A DNA stretch of 64,000 nucleotides from the NCBI RefSeq assembly GCF_037190085.1, contig NZ_JBBCJO010000011.1, forward strand, positions 218,750 through 282,749, read 5' to 3'. The translations under genes were made by a program, and so were the position numbers. The stretch's first letter is position 1; each line of letters opens with the position of its first letter. The DNA comes from Gemmatimonas aurantiaca (GTDB lineage Bacteria > Gemmatimonadota > Gemmatimonadetes > Gemmatimonadales > Gemmatimonadaceae). Under the pieces are notes generated by a model that saw only the letters and a list, made by a program, of their open reading frames with translations, searched no databases and was not told the origin of the DNA. Below, in pieces: positions 16,073 to 24,006 of this stretch.

Positions 16073-16861
16073 TCAGCGGGCCAGCGTCTGTCCATAGGCC
16101 TTGGAGACGTGGAGCGCGAAACTCACCGCGCGATTCACGTCGGGATCGCGCAGGGCCCGCAGAAGACCCAGCATGCCGATGGGCTTCGATTCCGCGTTCG
16201 ACGTGCGGGCTTCCTCGTACGAATCGGCCGCCGATCGCCCGATCTTGCCGAGCACTTCGACGGTGCGGGGCTCCAGCATTCCCGACTTCACCAGCGTCTG
16301 TCCGGCCGCCACCAGCGGGGGCAGCGCGGCGAGGACTTCCTTGAATTTGGTGAAGTCCGCGTCGGAGGCCCGTTTGAGATCGTCGATGTCGTCGGACAGC
16401 GCCGTCGCGATGGTGTCTCCCCGGCGCAGGAATCCATCGATCGCGTCGAGGGTGAACGCGGCGAGTTCAAGCCGATCGAGCACGGCCTTCACCGCGTCGA
16501 TGGTCTGCTCGTTGCCGAGTCGTTCGATCAATCCCGAATCGATCAGTCGCTGAAACGCCGGTGTGGCGGAAACGTCCGCCAGTTGTACGCCGACGCGGGC
16601 AAGCTGTGGAATGCGGCTGATGACATCGCCGGTCGCGGTCTCGTCACCGGTCAGGCGCTTCAGGTCGGACACGCTCTCGGCGACGCTTTCCGCCACCACG
16701 TTGGCGCGGGAGAGAAAACCGTCCAGGGCGTCCGCCAGAAAGGCGATGACGTCGAGACGGTCGAGCAGGCGGTTCAGCGCATCGATGGTTTTCTCTTCCG
16801 ACAGGCGGGCCAGCAACTGCTCGTGGGCAGCACTGGTGGCGGAAGGCAAGGCGGTCCCCAT
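16073..16861 (-). CDS. DUF1641 protein with internal duplication, first gene of the hydrogenase operon
   Basis: 262-aa helical soluble protein. Two similar blocks are visible: residues about 13-68 (LSEEKTIDALNRLLDRLDVI, then DALDGFLSRANVVAESVAES) and about 110-170 (LGNEQTIDAVKAVLDRLELA, then DAIDGFLRRGDTIATALSDD), each ending DLKR. DUF1641 proteins accompany formate dehydrogenases and hydrogenases; their role is not established. An AGGAGG lies 7 bases before the ATG, the strongest ribosome site of the operon. It is divergent from hypF, so the 78-base gap between them must hold both promoters. Confidence 0.85.
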   Translation of the reverse strand: MGTALPSATSAAHEQLLARLSEEKTIDALNRLLDRLDVIAFLADALDGFLSRANVVAESVAESVSDLKRLTGDETATGDVISRIPQLARVGVQLADVSATPAFQRLIDSGLIERLGNEQTIDAVKAVLDRLELAAFTLDAIDGFLRRGDTIATALSDDIDDLKRASDADFTKFKEVLAALPPLVAAGQTLVKSGMLEPRTVEVLGKIGRSAADSYEEARTSNAESKPIGMLGLLRALRDPDVNRAVSFALHVSKAYGQTLAR

Positions 16862-16939
16862 GCAGTCCCTCCTGAAACGGGATCGGGGTGAGGTGCGGCA
16901 ACGTTATGCGCCCGTGCCCTCCGGCGTTATGGCAAGATC
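16862..16939. promoter_or_regulatory. Divergent promoter region between the hydrogenase operon and hypF
   Basis: This 78-base gap separates the first minus-strand gene of the operon from hypF on the plus strand. It contains the AGGAGG ribosome site of the DUF1641 gene and a duplicated cgttatg motif (around 16900 and 16925). No confident -35/-10 or sigma-54 site can be assigned by eye. Confidence 0.4.
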
Positions 16940-19507
16940 ATGCTATTTCCACGCGTGGCGTCCATCGACGACGTTTGCGCAATGCACGCCTCCGTCCGTC
17001 CGCCCGACGCAGAACCCCGGACGTCCGCTCCCGGACGGCGGGTCGTGCATCTTCAGGGAACCGTGCAGGGCGTGGGATTCCGTCCCTATGTGCACCGACT
17101 CGCGACACGTCTCGGACTGGGGGGCGCGGTCTGGAACGCCGACGACACCGTGGTCATCGAGGTGGAGGGCGACGAGAACCGACTCGAGCGGTTCGTGACC
17201 GCTTTGCCGATCGAAGCACCGCCCGCCGCGCGGATCGAAGCGATGGAGGTCCATGCCGAATCGCCGCGCGGCGTATGCGGCTTCCACATCGTGACGAGTG
17301 TCGCCTCGACCACCACGCCATCGGAGACCCGGATCGCTCCGATCGCGCCGGATCTCGCGACGTGCGAAGACTGCTGGCGGGAGTTCCATGATCCCGCCGA
17401 TCGCCGCTACCGCTATCCATTCCTCAACTGCACCCAATGTGGGCCACGGTTCACGATCGTGACGGGCGTGCCGTACGATCGCGAGCGCACCACGATGCGC
17501 CGCTTCGTGATGTGCGATGCCTGTCGGCGGGAATACGAAGATCCGGGACATCGTCGTTTTCATGCCGAGCCGAATGCGTGTCCGGAATGCGGACCGCAAC
17601 TCGCCTGGCATGTGCCGGCGGTGAACGGGCATTCCGCAGCCGGTGCGTCGATGCGCGGGGAACAGGCACTGCGTGAGGCACTGGCCGTGTTGCGCGGCGG
17701 GGGCGTGATCGCCGCCAAGGGGATCGGCGGCTATCACCTGTTGTGCGATGCGCGCAACGCCGACGCGGTGGCGACGCTCAGACTGCGCAAGCGTCGTCCG
17801 CACAAACCGCTGGCCGTGCTGGTCGATTCCCTGACCACCCTGCGCGCATACGCCGACGTGAGTGCACCAACGGCCGCGTTGCTGCAGACTCCCGCCCATC
17901 CGATCGTGCTGGTCCCCCTCGACATGGATGGATCGTGGCAGCGGTTCGCCAGGGAGGTGGCGCCGGGCCTGGATCAGGTGGGCGTCATGTTGCCCGCGTT
18001 TCCCCTGCATGCGTTGCTCGCCGCCGATGGACCGCTCGTGTGCACAAGCGGCAATCTGAGCGACGAGCCGATGGCATGGAGCGATGGGGACGCGGTGCGG
18101 CGGCTCGCGTCGCTCGTGGACGGCTTCCTGATGCACGACCGCGAGATCGTGGTTCCCTGTGACGATTCGGTGGTCCAGCTCGCTCGGGATGGCAGCGAGC
18201 GGCCGGTGCGCCGGTCGCGTGGGTACGCACCGTATCCGATCGATGTCGGCCGGACCACACGGGCCGCGGTCGAGGTGATCGCCGTTGGCGCGGAACTCAA
18301 ATCGACGGCGGCGCTGTTCAGCGGCGGGCGGATCACGTTGTCCAGTCATGTGGGTGACGTGGGCAGTCCGGAGACGATCGAGGCATTGGCCATGGCCGTC
18401 CAGCGACTCGAAGCCATGCATGGCGGAACCGTGCGGGTCATGGCGTGCGATATGCATCCCGGATATCTCTCGGCGCATTGGGCTGTCGGTCAGGCGCGCG
18501 CACGATCGCTCCCGCTCGTTCGTGTACAGCACCACCATGCGCACCTGGCCTCCCTGCTGGGAGAACACGGACTGCCTAGTGATGAGCCCATTCTTGCGTT
18601 CACCTTCGATGGCACGGGGTACGGCCCCGATGGCACGGTCTGGGGTGGTGAAGCGCTCCTGGGAGACTGCACCGGCTATCAACGGATGGCCGCGCTGGCC
18701 TCCTTTCCACTGGCGGGTGGTGATGCCGCCGTGAAGCAGCCGGTTCGCAGCGCGCTGGGATTGTTGCATGGTCTGGGCTTCGACGTGACCGATGATTCGC
18801 AACTGCCATGCGGTGTCCGCGAGCACGTGACGCCCGCGTCGCGCGTGATCATGCAGCGGCAGTTCACACGTGGCATTGCGACCGTGGAATCATCGAGCAT
18901 GGGACGACTGCTCGACGCCTGCGCGGTGTTGTGTGGAGGTCCCACGACGATTTCGTATGAAGGGCAGGCCGCGGTGTGGCTCGAAGTGCTGGGGCGACGT
19001 CATCGGCATCGGAAGCCCCGCTATCATTGCGTCGTTCGCCCGGGTGACGACAGTCGTGCGGCCCGCTCGCACGCGCCACGATGGATCATCGATCCGGCGC
19101 CGATGATCCGCGCGCTGCTCGACGATGTGCGGCAACTCGAAGCCATGTCGGAAGACGCATCGCGGGAGTCTTCCGATCGCGCGGAGCTCCTGTCGGCGAT
19201 GGCATGGTCGATTCATGCCGCGATCGCGGGGGCCATCGTCACGGTTGCACGTCTCGTGAACGATCGGATGGACATGCGACGGGTCGGCCTCACCGGCGGT
19301 GTGTTCCAGAATCGTCTGCTCTCCGAGTTGACCGGCGACGCACTCGCCCGGAATGGATTCGAGACGCTGGAACACCGTCAGGTGCCCTGCAATGATGGCG
19401 GACTGGCGCTTGGTCAGGCGCTCGTGGCGGCTCACACATTCCTGCGGGATTCCGATCCTTCCGGATCGCTCCCCGCCACTTTCAGGCAAGACATGGCTCA
19501 CTCATGA
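16940..19507 (+). CDS. hypF: Carbamoyltransferase HypF
   Basis: 855 aa from the ATG at 16940; ATG 16982 (MHASVRPPD) is an alternative closer to family length. Domains in order: acylphosphatase (GTVQGVGFRPYVHRLA near residue 40), two zinc fingers (CEDCWREF..CTQCGP and CDACRREY..CPECGP, about 145-225), YrdC-like domain (KGIGGYHLLCDA, about 240-430), and the Kae1-like carbamoyl-transfer domain (QHHHAHLASLLGE, FTFDGTGYG, ending with GGVFQNRLL and CNDGGLALGQ). HypF makes carbamoyl-AMP and transfers the carbamoyl group to the HypE C-terminal cysteine. It is divergent from the main operon and its stop overlaps the nickel-transporter start (ATGA at 19504-19507). Confidence 0.96.
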   Translation: MLFPRVASIDDVCAMHASVRPPDAEPRTSAPGRRVVHLQGTVQGVGFRPYVHRLATRLGLGGAVWNADDTVVIEVEGDENRLERFVTALPIEAPPAARIEAMEVHAESPRGVCGFHIVTSVASTTTPSETRIAPIAPDLATCEDCWREFHDPADRRYRYPFLNCTQCGPRFTIVTGVPYDRERTTMRRFVMCDACRREYEDPGHRRFHAEPNACPECGPQLAWHVPAVNGHSAAGASMRGEQALREALAVLRGGGVIAAKGIGGYHLLCDARNADAVATLRLRKRRPHKPLAVLVDSLTTLRAYADVSAPTAALLQTPAHPIVLVPLDMDGSWQRFAREVAPGLDQVGVMLPAFPLHALLAADGPLVCTSGNLSDEPMAWSDGDAVRRLASLVDGFLMHDREIVVPCDDSVVQLARDGSERPVRRSRGYAPYPIDVGRTTRAAVEVIAVGAELKSTAALFSGGRITLSSHVGDVGSPETIEALAMAVQRLEAMHGGTVRVMACDMHPGYLSAHWAVGQARARSLPLVRVQHHHAHLASLLGEHGLPSDEPILAFTFDGTGYGPDGTVWGGEALLGDCTGYQRMAALASFPLAGGDAAVKQPVRSALGLLHGLGFDVTDDSQLPCGVREHVTPASRVIMQRQFTRGIATVESSSMGRLLDACAVLCGGPTTISYEGQAAVWLEVLGRRHRHRKPRYHCVVRPGDDSRAARSHAPRWIIDPAPMIRALLDDVRQLEAMSEDASRESSDRAELLSAMAWSIHAAIAGAIVTVARLVNDRMDMRRVGLTGGVFQNRLLSELTGDALARNGFETLEHRQVPCNDGGLALGQALVAAHTFLRDSDPSGSLPATFRQDMAHS

Positions 19508-20208
19508 CATCACTGCTGCTCTCCGCCATCGGCGTGGGATTTCTCGTGGGATTCCGTCATGCGTTCGAGCCGGATCATCTCGCCGCGGTCACCACGCTGG
19601 CCACGCAGGAGCGGCGGGTGTTCAGAGCGGCCGGCCTGGGAATGGCCTGGGGCATCGGGCACACCCTCAGCGTGGCATTGGTGGCGCTGGCCCTGATTGC
19701 GCTGGATATCCATGTGCCGGAACGCTTCTACACCGTCGCCGAACTGGGCGTGGCGCTGATGCTGCTCGCGCTCGGCCTGGGAACGATCGTGGCCGAGGCC
19801 CGGCACCATCGGCGTGATCGGGGAGGGCATCATCGGGTGGCGCAAGGGAATCACCGGCATCGTCATGACGTGACGCATGACGTGACGCCCGATGTCGAAA
19901 GTCGGGGCGTGCGGACCCGGCTTCGTGCGCTGGGGTTCGGGGTGCTGCACGGACTCGCCGGAAGCGGGGCGGTGATCGTCCTGCTGGTGGCCGCGTCTCC
20001 GAACGCTCGCGAGCAGACGTTCTATCTGCTCGCCTTCGGCATCGGCACGATCGTGGGGATGTCGCTGGTCTCCGCCCTCTCCGGCATCACGACCAATGCC
20101 GTCGGGCGTCGGCATACGATCGCACTGCACTATCTGCGACTTGGGGCCGCGGGCTTGAGTGTGGTCGTGGGCATCCTGCTGGGGAGTGGCGTGATCAGGG
20201 AGTGGTAA
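19504..20208 (+). CDS. Nickel/cobalt transporter-like membrane protein with histidine-rich loop
   Basis: 234 aa with about six hydrophobic segments. The first helix carries RHAFEPDHLAAV, the HxxxxDH-type signature of nickel/cobalt permeases, followed by GMAWGIGHTLSVAL. A central hydrophilic loop (about residues 98-140) contains roughly nine histidines in HH, HRH and H-D-V-T-H patterns, a likely metal-handling segment. A second core half has GFGVLHGLAGSGAVIVLL. It is translationally coupled to hypF, so it very likely supplies nickel for the hydrogenase. Whether it belongs to NiCoT proper or a related urease/hydrogenase-accessory family needs a profile search. It converges with the next gene, overlapping by 14 bases. 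Confidence 0.85.
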   Translation: MTSLLLSAIGVGFLVGFRHAFEPDHLAAVTTLATQERRVFRAAGLGMAWGIGHTLSVALVALALIALDIHVPERFYTVAELGVALMLLALGLGTIVAEARHHRRDRGGHHRVAQGNHRHRHDVTHDVTPDVESRGVRTRLRALGFGVLHGLAGSGAVIVLLVAASPNAREQTFYLLAFGIGTIVGMSLVSALSGITTNAVGRRHTIALHYLRLGAAGLSVVVGILLGSGVIREW

Positions 20209-21118
20209 TCGCCGCTTGCACCCACTTCACCCGCGAATACGCGATCTGGAATCCGGCCCGCTGCGCGTTCTTCTGCGACGTGCTGCCCGGTGCGGCCACC
20301 ATCATGGCCAGATCGCAACCGGATTCGATCGCGAACGCCAGCCGGGCTTCGAGCAGCGCGCGCTGTGCACCACGTCGGCGGGCCGCGGGGATCGTGCTGG
20401 CGCCAGCCAGCAGCGCCACCCCCTCGTGGATATGCAGCGCACCCGCCGCGATGGGCGTTCCGCTGGATTCGACCAGAAAACAGGACGTCGCCTTCGCCCG
20501 CGCATTCACCTGACCGAACGCGCGGATGAAATCCTCCAGACCGGTACCTTCGCTGGACCATCCTTGCGCGGCGACATCCGCCCAGTGGTCCGCCTCGTCC
20601 GGCGTCGTGGCCCGAACGGCCAGTCCCTCGCGTGATACGACGGGGCCGTGGGAATGTCTCAGTGGCTGGCAGAGAACCTGCGACCACTCCAGCGGGCGGT
20701 ATCCCCGTGCCGCGAGAATCGGCAGGACGGCGGAATCGGCGACCACGCCGATCTCGTGCATCGCATCACTGCCGCGCGAGAAAAAGAAGTGCTCGAGACG
20801 CGCCATCTGTTCATCAGACGGATCGGTGTGCATGCCGAATCCGAAGCTCTGCGTGAGAGGCGATCCGGCACCGTCGAACATGGCCCAGGTGCCGTCGATG
20901 TCCCGCCATGCGGGCTCCGCTGCCGGAGCGACTGCCGGCGCGACTGCCGGCGCGACTTCCGGCGCGACTTCCGGCGTGGTCTCCGGCGCACGCCCCGCCG
21001 GCATTTCCGATACAATCGCCGCACGGGCCTCCACGAACGAGGCATTGGCGTGAGCTTCGCAGCGTTCGAGACGACGGGCGAGCGCGCGGTCGACGAGAAT
21101 GGGCGTGTGCATGGTCAT
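20195..21118 (-). CDS. GNAT-family N-acetyltransferase
   Basis: About 307 aa from the ATG at 21118 (ATGs at 21112 and 21148 are alternatives). The C-terminal 150 residues form a GNAT fold: EGLAVRATTPDEADHWADVA, then a beta-bulge and the acetyl-CoA-binding loop ARRRGAQRALLEARL, ending with AQRAGFQIAYSRVKW. The N-terminal half resembles the first domain of two-domain GNATs (DGTWAMFDGAGSPLTQSFGFG). An Ala/Pro/Glu-rich linker at about residues 42-66 is encoded by 12-bp tandem repeats (20921-20992). Substrate unknown. No link to the hydrogenase island is visible apart from position. Confidence 0.82.
   Translation of the reverse strand: MTMHTPILVDRALARRLERCEAHANASFVEARAAIVSEMPAGRAPETTPEVAPEVAPAVAPAVAPAAEPAWRDIDGTWAMFDGAGSPLTQSFGFGMHTDPSDEQMARLEHFFFSRGSDAMHEIGVVADSAVLPILAARGYRPLEWSQVLCQPLRHSHGPVVSREGLAVRATTPDEADHWADVAAQGWSSEGTGLEDFIRAFGQVNARAKATSCFLVESSGTPIAAGALHIHEGVALLAGASTIPAARRRGAQRALLEARLAFAIESGCDLAMMVAAPGSTSQKNAQRAGFQIAYSRVKWVQAAITTP
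20921..20992. repeat. 12-bp minisatellite inside the acetyltransferase gene
   Basis: Six successive 12-base units of the tgccggcgcgac type, the central four nearly identical. Being a multiple of three, copy-number change would lengthen or shorten the VAPA/VAPE linker without breaking the frame. Confidence 0.85.
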
Positions 21119-21178
21119 CTCTGAAGAATGCATCTTCGAAAAATGCATCAGGTCTGAATTGGCCTCTATATTCACCCC

Positions 21179-21472
21179 ATGATCCCGGTCTCCGTCACCC
21201 AGCTTGCCGAAGAAAGCGCTCAGCCTGCCTACACCGGCGGCGGGTTGCCCAAAGGCTGGATCATGATCGTGATCAGTGTGGCGCTGTATGTCCTGCCCAC
21301 GCTGCTGGCCTGGAAACGCGGCAGCCGCCGGTTTCGCACGATCGCGCTCGTGAACCTCATGCTGGGTTGGACGATCCTCGGCTGGATTGCGGCAATGGCG
21401 ATGACGTACGCCTATGAACCGCCCGCCGAGGGAGAGATCGACGTGCCGCACACACCGGGTCAGCGCCCGTAG
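21179..21472 (+). CDS. Superinfection-immunity-like small membrane protein
   Basis: 97 aa with two membrane helices: ISVALYVLPTLLAW and the segment LMLGWTILGWIAAMAMTYAY. The pattern YxLPTLLAWKRGSRRF, a short loop, LVNLMLGWTILGW is that of the Imm_superinfect family, named after the T4 Imm protein that blocks DNA entry by superinfecting phage. Members are common in bacterial chromosomes and mostly untested. It is a single gene without other phage genes nearby, so a defence role is only possible. The end overlaps malQ by 13 bases. Confidence 0.75.
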   Translation: MIPVSVTQLAEESAQPAYTGGGLPKGWIMIVISVALYVLPTLLAWKRGSRRFRTIALVNLMLGWTILGWIAAMAMTYAYEPPAEGEIDVPHTPGQRP

Positions 21473-22950
21473 GTTTCCACCAGTTCGCGCAGACGGGATG
21501 TCGTGGCGGGCGCGATCTGGTCCCACGAAAACCGGAAGCCCCAGTTGCCACCCTGACGTCCCGGGAGATTCATGCGGGCTTCGCTGCCCAGTCCGAGTAC
21601 GTCCTGCATGGGGACCAGAGCCGTGTTGGCCACCGAGGCCAGCGCGGCACGCATGAGCGTCCAGTGCATCGCCGTACCATCGCAGTCGAGATAGCGCATG
21701 GCAAACGCCCGCTCACGCGCGACCTCGTCGGCCGAACGCGTGGAATCACCGGCGCCGATGGTGTTCCACCAGCCAAGCGTGGTGTCGTTGTCGTGCGTGC
21801 CCGTGTAGACCACGCGGTTGCGAACGAGGCGATGGGGCAGGAAATCCGACGACGGATCGGCAAAGGCAAACTGCAGGATGCTCATGCCCGGGAAGTCGAA
21901 CCGATCCCGCAGGGCTTCCACTTCGGGTGTGATCACACCCAGATCCTCGGCGACAATGGGCAGCGGACCCAGCGCGGCTTCGAGGGCAACGAACAATGCG
22001 GATCCGGGACCTGCGCACCAGCGGCCGTGAATGGCCGTGAGCGCATCACCGGGCACTTCCCAGTACGCTTCGAAGCCGCGGAAGTGATCGAGACGCACGA
22101 GATCGAACTGCGACAGCGCGGCGCGCAGGCGTTCGATCCACCAGGCAAATCCGCGCTCCTGCATACGCGGCCATTCGTAGAGGGGATTGCCCCACAGTTG
22201 GCCGGTTTCGCTGAAGTAGTCGGGCGGCACACCCGCCTGCACCCGCAGCGTGCCATCGGGGTGCAGAGCAAACAGATCACGGTGCGTCCACACATCGGCG
22301 GAATCGTGCGCCACATAGATGGGCACATCACCCATCAGTGCGATGCCCTTCTCCCGGCACGCGGTGCGCAGCGCCGAATACTGCCGATGAAAGACGTACT
22401 GCTCCTTGTAGGTGCGCGTGATGTCGTCGGTCAGGCGTGCGCGCCACTCTGCCAGCGTGGGCTCGTCCCGCAATGCGAGGGTGGCGTCCCATGATGTCCA
22501 TGGTGTGTCCCCGTGGGCGCGCTTGATGGCCATGAACAGGGCATAGTCCGGCAGCCACTGTCGCTGGGCGTGTACGAATTCGTCGGTGGCCGTGTCATAT
22601 GGCTGCGTGTCGAGCCACGACGCCAACGCATGGCGTTTTGCCGCCGCCACCGCCGTGAAATCCACCGTGTGCACCGGAAAGGCGCCGTGCCACTCCGGGA
22701 TGTGGATCAGCAGGGGATTGCCGGCGAAGGCGGAGAAGCACTGGTACGGCGAGTCTCCATATCCGGTCGGTCCCAGGGGCAGCATCTGCCAGATCCTGAA
22801 GCCGGTCTCGCCGAGCCAGTCGACGAAACGATGTGCGTCGGGACCCAGATCGCCGATCCCGCCTGTTCCAGGGAGGGACGACGGGTGCAACAGCACACCA
22901 GCGGCGCGGGGGAACGGCATGGCAGGAAACTCGCCGGTGTCACGGTTCAT
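21460..22950 (-). CDS. malQ: 4-alpha-glucanotransferase (amylomaltase, GH77)
   Basis: About 496 aa from the ATG at 22950; ATG 22920 (MPFPRAAGVLLHP) fits the usual family start equally well. MalQ transfers alpha-1,4-glucan segments between maltodextrins and releases glucose. Family blocks are present: LLHPSSLPGTGGIGDLG at the N-terminus, VRLDHFRGFEAYWEVP with the nucleophile Asp, EDLGVITPEVEALR with the acid/base Glu, and YTGTHDNDTT with the third acidic residue. The protein is cytoplasmic. It has no glycogen-metabolism neighbours and is divergent from the SnoaL-like gene. Confidence 0.95.
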   Translation of the reverse strand: MNRDTGEFPAMPFPRAAGVLLHPSSLPGTGGIGDLGPDAHRFVDWLGETGFRIWQMLPLGPTGYGDSPYQCFSAFAGNPLLIHIPEWHGAFPVHTVDFTAVAAAKRHALASWLDTQPYDTATDEFVHAQRQWLPDYALFMAIKRAHGDTPWTSWDATLALRDEPTLAEWRARLTDDITRTYKEQYVFHRQYSALRTACREKGIALMGDVPIYVAHDSADVWTHRDLFALHPDGTLRVQAGVPPDYFSETGQLWGNPLYEWPRMQERGFAWWIERLRAALSQFDLVRLDHFRGFEAYWEVPGDALTAIHGRWCAGPGSALFVALEAALGPLPIVAEDLGVITPEVEALRDRFDFPGMSILQFAFADPSSDFLPHRLVRNRVVYTGTHDNDTTLGWWNTIGAGDSTRSADEVARERAFAMRYLDCDGTAMHWTLMRAALASVANTALVPMQDVLGLGSEARMNLPGRQGGNWGFRFSWDQIAPATTSRLRELVETYGR

Positions 22951-23002
22951 CGCCAGCGGTGGCGTGCCGACACCTGCGCGCACCCGTAACGTAAGGAATC
23001 GT

Positions 23003-23986
23003 ATGATCTCACTTTCCATTCTGACGTCTCTGCTGACCTCGACGTTCCTCGGCGTCTGGCCGTCCGCCACGCCGGTGAAGCCGATGCAATCCATGCAGCC
23101 GCCCACGAACGGCACGACTGCCACCGCGGCTGCCACGGCAGCCGCACTGATGGCCGCCGATCGGGCGTTTGCATCGGCGGCGCGAGCACACACCATGCGG
23201 GAGGCACTCGGTGCCATGTTCGACGATGGCGTGGTGATGCCCGCCCCGCGTGGACAGATGCTCGCGGGCAGGACCGCCGTGCTCGACGCCCTCACCGCCA
23301 CTGCCGATTCGGCGGCACGTGTCACGTGGACGCCCATTCGTGTGGGGCTTTCGGCCGACGGACGGCACGGATTCACCGTGGGGTTCATGCTCACTTCCCG
23401 TCCGAACGGTGGGCATGGACAATACAAGTATCTGGCGTACTGGGTGCGCGACGGTGAAGGAGCGGATACTCCATGGCGGGTGGCCGCGTGGCGACGGCGG
23501 GCGATCGACAGCACGGTGAGCATCGATTCGACGGTGCTGCCACCGCTGCTGCCCGCGCAGATGCACAAGCCCACGCGGGACGCCGCGGTCCTTGCCGCGC
23601 ATCGCCGTGGTCTCATCGACGCGGAGGCGGGGTTTTCCAATGAGGCGCAGCGCATCGGCGTGGGGGCGGCGTTCGCGGCGCTGGGCACGGAGGAGTCGCT
23701 CAATGTGGGACTGCTGACCGAGGGGCGATTCACCCGCGGCGCGGCGGCCATCGCGCGGGTGGTGGCCGGCGGTCAGGCACTCGACGCCCCCAGCACCATC
23801 GTGTGGCGCGCCGATACGGCGTTCGTGGCTTCGAGCGGCGATCTGGGCATCACGTTCGGTGTGATCCGACCGAAAGCGGCCCCAGGCGAAGCCGCGTCTT
23901 CCGGCGCTGCCCCGCCGGGCGCATCGTTCTTCACGATCTGGCGTCGGGCTTCGCCCACCGCACCCTGGCGCTACGTTGCTGAGTAG
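23003..23986 (+). CDS. Secreted protein with two SnoaL-like (DUF4440-type) domains
   Basis: 327 aa. The start at 23003 has AAGGA 5 bases upstream. A hydrophobic N-terminus of about 25 residues looks like a signal peptide. Two similar regions follow: about residues 45-160 (LMAADRAFASAARAH, GRTAVLDAL, then YWVRDG) and about 195-325 (GLIDAEAGFSNEAQRIGVGAAFAALG, then TIWRRASPTAPWRYVAE). The pattern of an N-terminal helix followed by a cone of beta strands fits NTF2-like/SnoaL domains, which bind small ligands or have lost catalysis. Function unknown. The ABC exporter gene begins 20 bases later, so co-transcription is likely. Confidence 0.75.
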   Translation: MISLSILTSLLTSTFLGVWPSATPVKPMQSMQPPTNGTTATAAATAAALMAADRAFASAARAHTMREALGAMFDDGVVMPAPRGQMLAGRTAVLDALTATADSAARVTWTPIRVGLSADGRHGFTVGFMLTSRPNGGHGQYKYLAYWVRDGEGADTPWRVAAWRRRAIDSTVSIDSTVLPPLLPAQMHKPTRDAAVLAAHRRGLIDAEAGFSNEAQRIGVGAAFAALGTEESLNVGLLTEGRFTRGAAAIARVVAGGQALDAPSTIVWRADTAFVASSGDLGITFGVIRPKAAPGEAASSGAAPPGASFFTIWRRASPTAPWRYVAE

Positions 23987-24006
23987 ACCAACGCGGATCG
24001 CACCCC

